From: Flavobacteriaceae bacterium
Lineage (GTDB): Bacteria; Bacteroidota; Bacteroidia; Flavobacteriales; Flavobacteriaceae
Direction: 5' to 3'
NCBI GenBank assembly: GCA_013042255.1
Contig: JABDQK010000265.1
Span: forward strand, 1-8,800
Length of the DNA stretch: 8,800 nucleotides
The position numbers were made by a program, and so were the translations under genes. Shown piece after piece: positions 6,645 to 8,800 of this stretch (positions are counted from its first letter, which is position 1; every line of letters begins with the position of its first letter). The notes under the pieces were generated by a model. It had not been told where the DNA came from and did not search any database. It saw nothing but the letters and a program-made list of their open reading frames with translations.

Positions 6645-7454
6645 ATGAAAAAGAGAGGGATTATAACATTTCTGATGATACTAGTATACAGTATTGGTAT
6701 TAGTCAGAGTAAAAAGGAACTCCAATCCGAGTTGGCGGAGAAAGAGGTTGAAATTCAGGAATTGCAAGCTCAACTTTCTTCCGTAAAGCAGGAAGCTGCC
6801 AAATACAAAGCAGAAATGGAGGCGGTGAATTTTCAAATGGAGGAGTTAAGAGCCACTAATGCCTCCTTATTGCAGAATCTGACCAATTTCACTGAACTCT
6901 CAAACAAGAAAACCGAAAATATCAGTAAGTCGCTGGAGACACTCAGATCAAAAGAAAATCAGTTAAAGAAGATCAGTGATGCGCTTACTCAGACAGATTC
7001 TCTCACCCTTGCCCTCTTGACCAATTTTAAAAATGACCTGGGTACAGAGGTGAAAACCGGCCTGAGCAACGGAGCTGTGACGCTGGTACTTGATAACGTA
7101 TTTCTTTTTAAGGAAGTTGACCGGAATTTTGAGGTAGTTGACGAAGCATTGCCGATATTGGAAAAAATAGCAACGGTTCTCAAAAAATATCCCGAGCTTA
7201 AGATTACAGTAGAAACCAACAGCAATGCCCTCGATTTTAAAGACTTGAAATTAAAAGATAACTGGGCCCTCAGTTCATTGCAAGCAGCAGGCGTAGTCAG
7301 GGTATTAACAGAAAACTTCGAAATTGCCCCCTTGCGCTTAGAGGCAACTGGGAAAAGTGAATACGGCTTTAGTGGGATAGAAACCAGTACCCGGATTAAA
7401 GTACAACCCCCGTATGACACCTTTTACAGGACGGTGAAGGATATGATGAAATAG
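6645..7454 (+). CDS. Degenerate OmpA-like periplasmic coiled-coil protein (paralogue of the gene at 790-1650)
   Basis: This 269-residue protein has a Sec signal peptide (hydrophobic 6-18, cleavage near ISQ at 19-21) and no lipobox cysteine; there is no cysteine at all in the protein. A long coiled coil spans about residues 22-115 and an OmpA-like fold about 135-255. It aligns along most of its length with the lipoprotein at 790-1650: ENISKSLETL against ENLEKSLESL, DNWALSS against DNWDLSA, and a shared tail with an aromatic FY pair near the C-terminus. In the ungapped 26-residue block holding the peptidoglycan-binding pair, Asp is replaced by Asn194 and Arg by Gln213, and the GHTD and NRR motifs are missing. 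It therefore probably does not bind peptidoglycan in the usual way. It is the last gene of the DsrE/amidohydrolase operon. The ATG at 6645 follows an A-rich leader. No frameshift or stop disrupts it, so it looks like a functional diverged protein, not a pseudogene. Confidence 0.85.
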   Translation: MKKRGIITFLMILVYSIGISQSKKELQSELAEKEVEIQELQAQLSSVKQEAAKYKAEMEAVNFQMEELRATNASLLQNLTNFTELSNKKTENISKSLETLRSKENQLKKISDALTQTDSLTLALLTNFKNDLGTEVKTGLSNGAVTLVLDNVFLFKEVDRNFEVVDEALPILEKIATVLKKYPELKITVETNSNALDFKDLKLKDNWALSSLQAAGVVRVLTENFEIAPLRLEATGKSEYGFSGIETSTRIKVQPPYDTFYRTVKDMMK

Positions 7455-7469
7455 ATCAAAATGAGATGA

Positions 7470-7509
7470 AGGGGCTTCCGGATAAACCCGGATACCTGGT
7501 ATACTTTTT
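7470..7509 (+). terminator. Weak candidate terminator after the envelope operon
   Basis: TCCGG (7477-7481) and CCGGA (7488-7492) can form a 5-pair stem with a six-base loop, and AGG/CCT outside it could extend this across an internal loop. Five T residues (7505-7509) follow, but 12 bases after the stem, which is too far for a textbook intrinsic terminator. The rest of the 106-base gap (7455-7560) shows no clear promoter, so read-through into the next gene is possible. Confidence 0.3.
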
Positions 7510-7560
7510 ATTTGATCCCTGCGTTGTAGTTTCAGAAATCAAATCAAACACCAAAAAATT

Positions 7561-8079
7561 ATGACCGGAGACGGAATTTTACAACTATTCGGCTATTTAT
7601 TGCCGGCAGTAGTCACAGGGGCTGTTGCTTTTTATTTTTTCAGGCTGCATACCAAAAATGAAGAAGGCAGAAGACGTTATCTTCTGCACAAAGATTCTCA
7701 GAAGAGTGCTCTTCCAATACGATTACAGGCTTACGAACGTCTAGCGCTTTTCCTGGAAAGAATTTCCATTCCAAATCTAGTGGTTCGGGTTGCTCCTGTT
7801 TCGGCAGATAAAGCAGCCTATGAAAACCTGCTGATCAGGAATATAGAAAATGAATTCGATCACAATTTATCACAGCAAATCTATATGAGTGATGAATGCT
7901 GGAATGTAATTAAGGCGGCTAAAAGTGCTACAATACAAGCGATACGTCGTGCAGGGATGAGCGAATCAGATTCGGCAGACAAACTCAGGGAAGATATCCT
8001 GAACGAAACAATGGACAAGCAATCTCCGTCTGCTACTGCTTTGGCATTCGTCAAAAAAGAGATCAGTGATCTCTGGTAA
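7561..8079 (+). CDS. Membrane-anchored protein of unknown function
   Basis: This 172-residue protein has one hydrophobic N-terminal segment (about residues 8-27, FGYLLPAVVTGAVAFYFF) followed by a basic, charged stretch (KNEEGRRR), the pattern of a signal anchor with a cytoplasmic C-terminal body. The body is mostly helical and contains LPIRLQAYERLALFLERI (about 52-69), a segment I associate with a conserved family restricted to Bacteroidota whose function is unknown. I see no catalytic motif, metal site or nucleic-acid-binding signature. It starts 106 bases after the envelope operon, after an A-rich leader without a Shine-Dalgarno sequence, and ends 3 bases from the stop of the convergent patatin-like gene. 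Its last codons also form the hairpin that probably ends that gene's transcript. The reading frame and codon use look like those of its neighbours, so I am confident it is a real gene but not what it does. Confidence 0.8.
   Translation: MTGDGILQLFGYLLPAVVTGAVAFYFFRLHTKNEEGRRRYLLHKDSQKSALPIRLQAYERLALFLERISIPNLVVRVAPVSADKAAYENLLIRNIENEFDHNLSQQIYMSDECWNVIKAAKSATIQAIRRAGMSESDSADKLREDILNETMDKQSPSATALAFVKKEISDLW
8053..8074 (-). terminator. Rho-independent terminator for the patatin-like gene, inside the convergent gene
   Basis: AGAGATC (8058-8064) and GATCTCT (8068-8074) form a perfect 7-pair stem with a three-base loop. On the minus strand the stem runs directly into a T tract (six A residues at 8053-8058 on the plus strand), beginning 9 bases after the patatin stop codon. 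This is the layout of an intrinsic terminator for minus-strand transcription. It lies within the last codons of the plus-strand gene. On the plus strand no T run follows, so it should act in one direction. The stem has modest GC content. Confidence 0.55.
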
Positions 8080-8082
8080 TCA

Positions 8083-8800
8083 CTATTCCAGTTCTATTTG
8101 TAACTGACTTTGCTGGTGGCTTTTCGCCTCGGCATATTGAAATCCACTCTCCCACCATGCCGTCATCTTTTCTTTCTCGAAGATGAGCGAATTGGTAGTT
8201 AAAACGATGGGCGTATAGTAAAAGTTGATAATCGCATCATTGTTGTTGGCTACAAACTTTCCGATACGGATGTTTTGCCGTTCGATACGATCGAGCATAA
8301 AAGCGAACATATTCGTAAGCAAGGAAAATGCATTTCTCGAAGGCATACGGTTAAAATGAGTGGTTTCTGTATGCAGGATTATGGCGTCTACAATCTTCGC
8401 CCCTCGTTTTACGGCTTCCTCGATGGGAACCATACTGCCCAGACCGCCATCGGCATATTCACAACCTTCCTTTCTAACCAGGCTCATAAATGGGGTATAA
8501 TTACAGGATATCCAGATCCATTCACAGAAATCATCGTATTCAAAATCGTTAATGGATTTGTATTCGATCTGGTTCAGGGACAGATTCGACACGGTAACTA
8601 CTATGTCCTTGGGTCCGTGTTTCAGGATTTCGAATTCTTCCGGGGTAATGGTATTCTTAATTAGCTTTAGTAAGTTGTGGCTTTCGCCGAAAGTTTTACT
8701 GCCATTATAAAAGTTTTTCAGCACATTCCAGTGGGCTATCCCAATATTGGACACCCCGTGTTTTTTTTGAATTGTAAACGGACAGTTGCTGAAAATACTA
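8083..8800 (-). CDS. Patatin-like phospholipase, N-terminus outside the window
   Basis: About 238 C-terminal residues are visible, read from the right edge to the TAG at 8083-8085. The frame stays open through the window edge, so the GTG at 8754 is not the true start. The diagnostic element is EYADGGLGSMVPIEEAVKRGA. Its DGG Asp (bases 8449-8451) is the second half of the patatin Ser-Asp dyad, and the following Pro-Ile-x-x-Ala and Arg-Gly-Ala are typical. Before it, the VTVSNL strand and WIWISCNYTPFM match the usual segment in which Ser and Pro precede the DGG loop. The GGGxRG oxyanion loop and GxSxG nucleophile should lie upstream, beyond base 8800, and cannot be checked. The family hydrolyses acyl esters of phospholipids and other lipids. 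No membrane segment is visible in this part. It converges on the unknown-function gene with a 3-base gap and probably uses the terminator at 8053-8074. Confidence 0.87.
   Translation of the reverse strand, partial: SIFSNCPFTIQKKHGVSNIGIAHWNVLKNFYNGSKTFGESHNLLKLIKNTITPEEFEILKHGPKDIVVTVSNLSLNQIEYKSINDFEYDDFCEWIWISCNYTPFMSLVRKEGCEYADGGLGSMVPIEEAVKRGAKIVDAIILHTETTHFNRMPSRNAFSLLTNMFAFMLDRIERQNIRIGKFVANNNDAIINFYYTPIVLTTNSLIFEKEKMTAWWESGFQYAEAKSHQQSQLQIELE

Noticed and set aside
6989..7420. 143-codon minus-strand frame opposite the OmpA-like gene
   Set aside because: The plus strand aligns with a paralogue in this window, which fixes the coding strand.
6645..7454. OmpA-like gene as a pseudogene
   Set aside because: It has an intact frame, signal peptide, regular coiled coil and conserved tail. 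Only the ligand-binding residues differ, which fits divergence better than decay.
8275..8664. 129-codon plus-strand frame opposite the patatin-like gene
   Set aside because: The minus strand carries the DGG patatin signature; the plus-strand product shows no family features.
8752..8754. GTG as start of the patatin-like gene
   Set aside because: The frame remains open to the window edge and the catalytic serine region is missing, so the true start is further upstream.

Overview
The window most likely comes from a member of the Bacteroidota, probably Flavobacteriia. Several things point this way. Exported proteins end their signal peptides in short xxQ sites. Start codons are preceded by A/T-rich leaders with little or no Shine-Dalgarno sequence. 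One promoter matches the Bacteroidota -7 box (TAnnTTTG). The OmpA-type lipoprotein, DsrE-type protein and patatin also look flavobacterial. Base composition is moderate and even throughout. I see no insertion sequence, integrase, CRISPR array, tRNA or rRNA, so this reads as ordinary chromosome.

Layout from left to right. (1) The C-terminal part of a family 2 glycosyltransferase, cut by the left edge (+). (2) An OmpA-type outer-membrane lipoprotein (+) with its own promoter and a strong hairpin terminator. (3) A convergent two-gene unit on the minus strand: a UvrD/PcrA-type helicase starting at a TTG codon, followed 5 bases later by a Sua5/YciO/YrdC-family protein. (4) Diverging from the helicase, a tight plus-strand unit of three exported proteins: a periplasmic DsrE-family protein, an M20-family metal-dependent amidohydrolase, and a second OmpA-like protein. 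The second OmpA-like protein is a clear paralogue of the first but has no lipobox and has lost both peptidoglycan-binding residues. (5) A small membrane-anchored protein of unknown function (+). (6) Converging on it with a 3-base gap, a patatin-like phospholipase (-) whose N-terminal part lies beyond the right edge. Its probable terminator lies inside the last codons of gene 5.

The gene content is mostly housekeeping and cell-envelope. The part least explained by textbook families is the envelope operon at 4789-7454. There an exported DsrE-like protein and an exported M20 hydrolase travel with a degenerate OmpA-domain coiled-coil protein that probably no longer binds peptidoglycan. I found nothing that amounts to a convincing new defence, mobile or RNA system.
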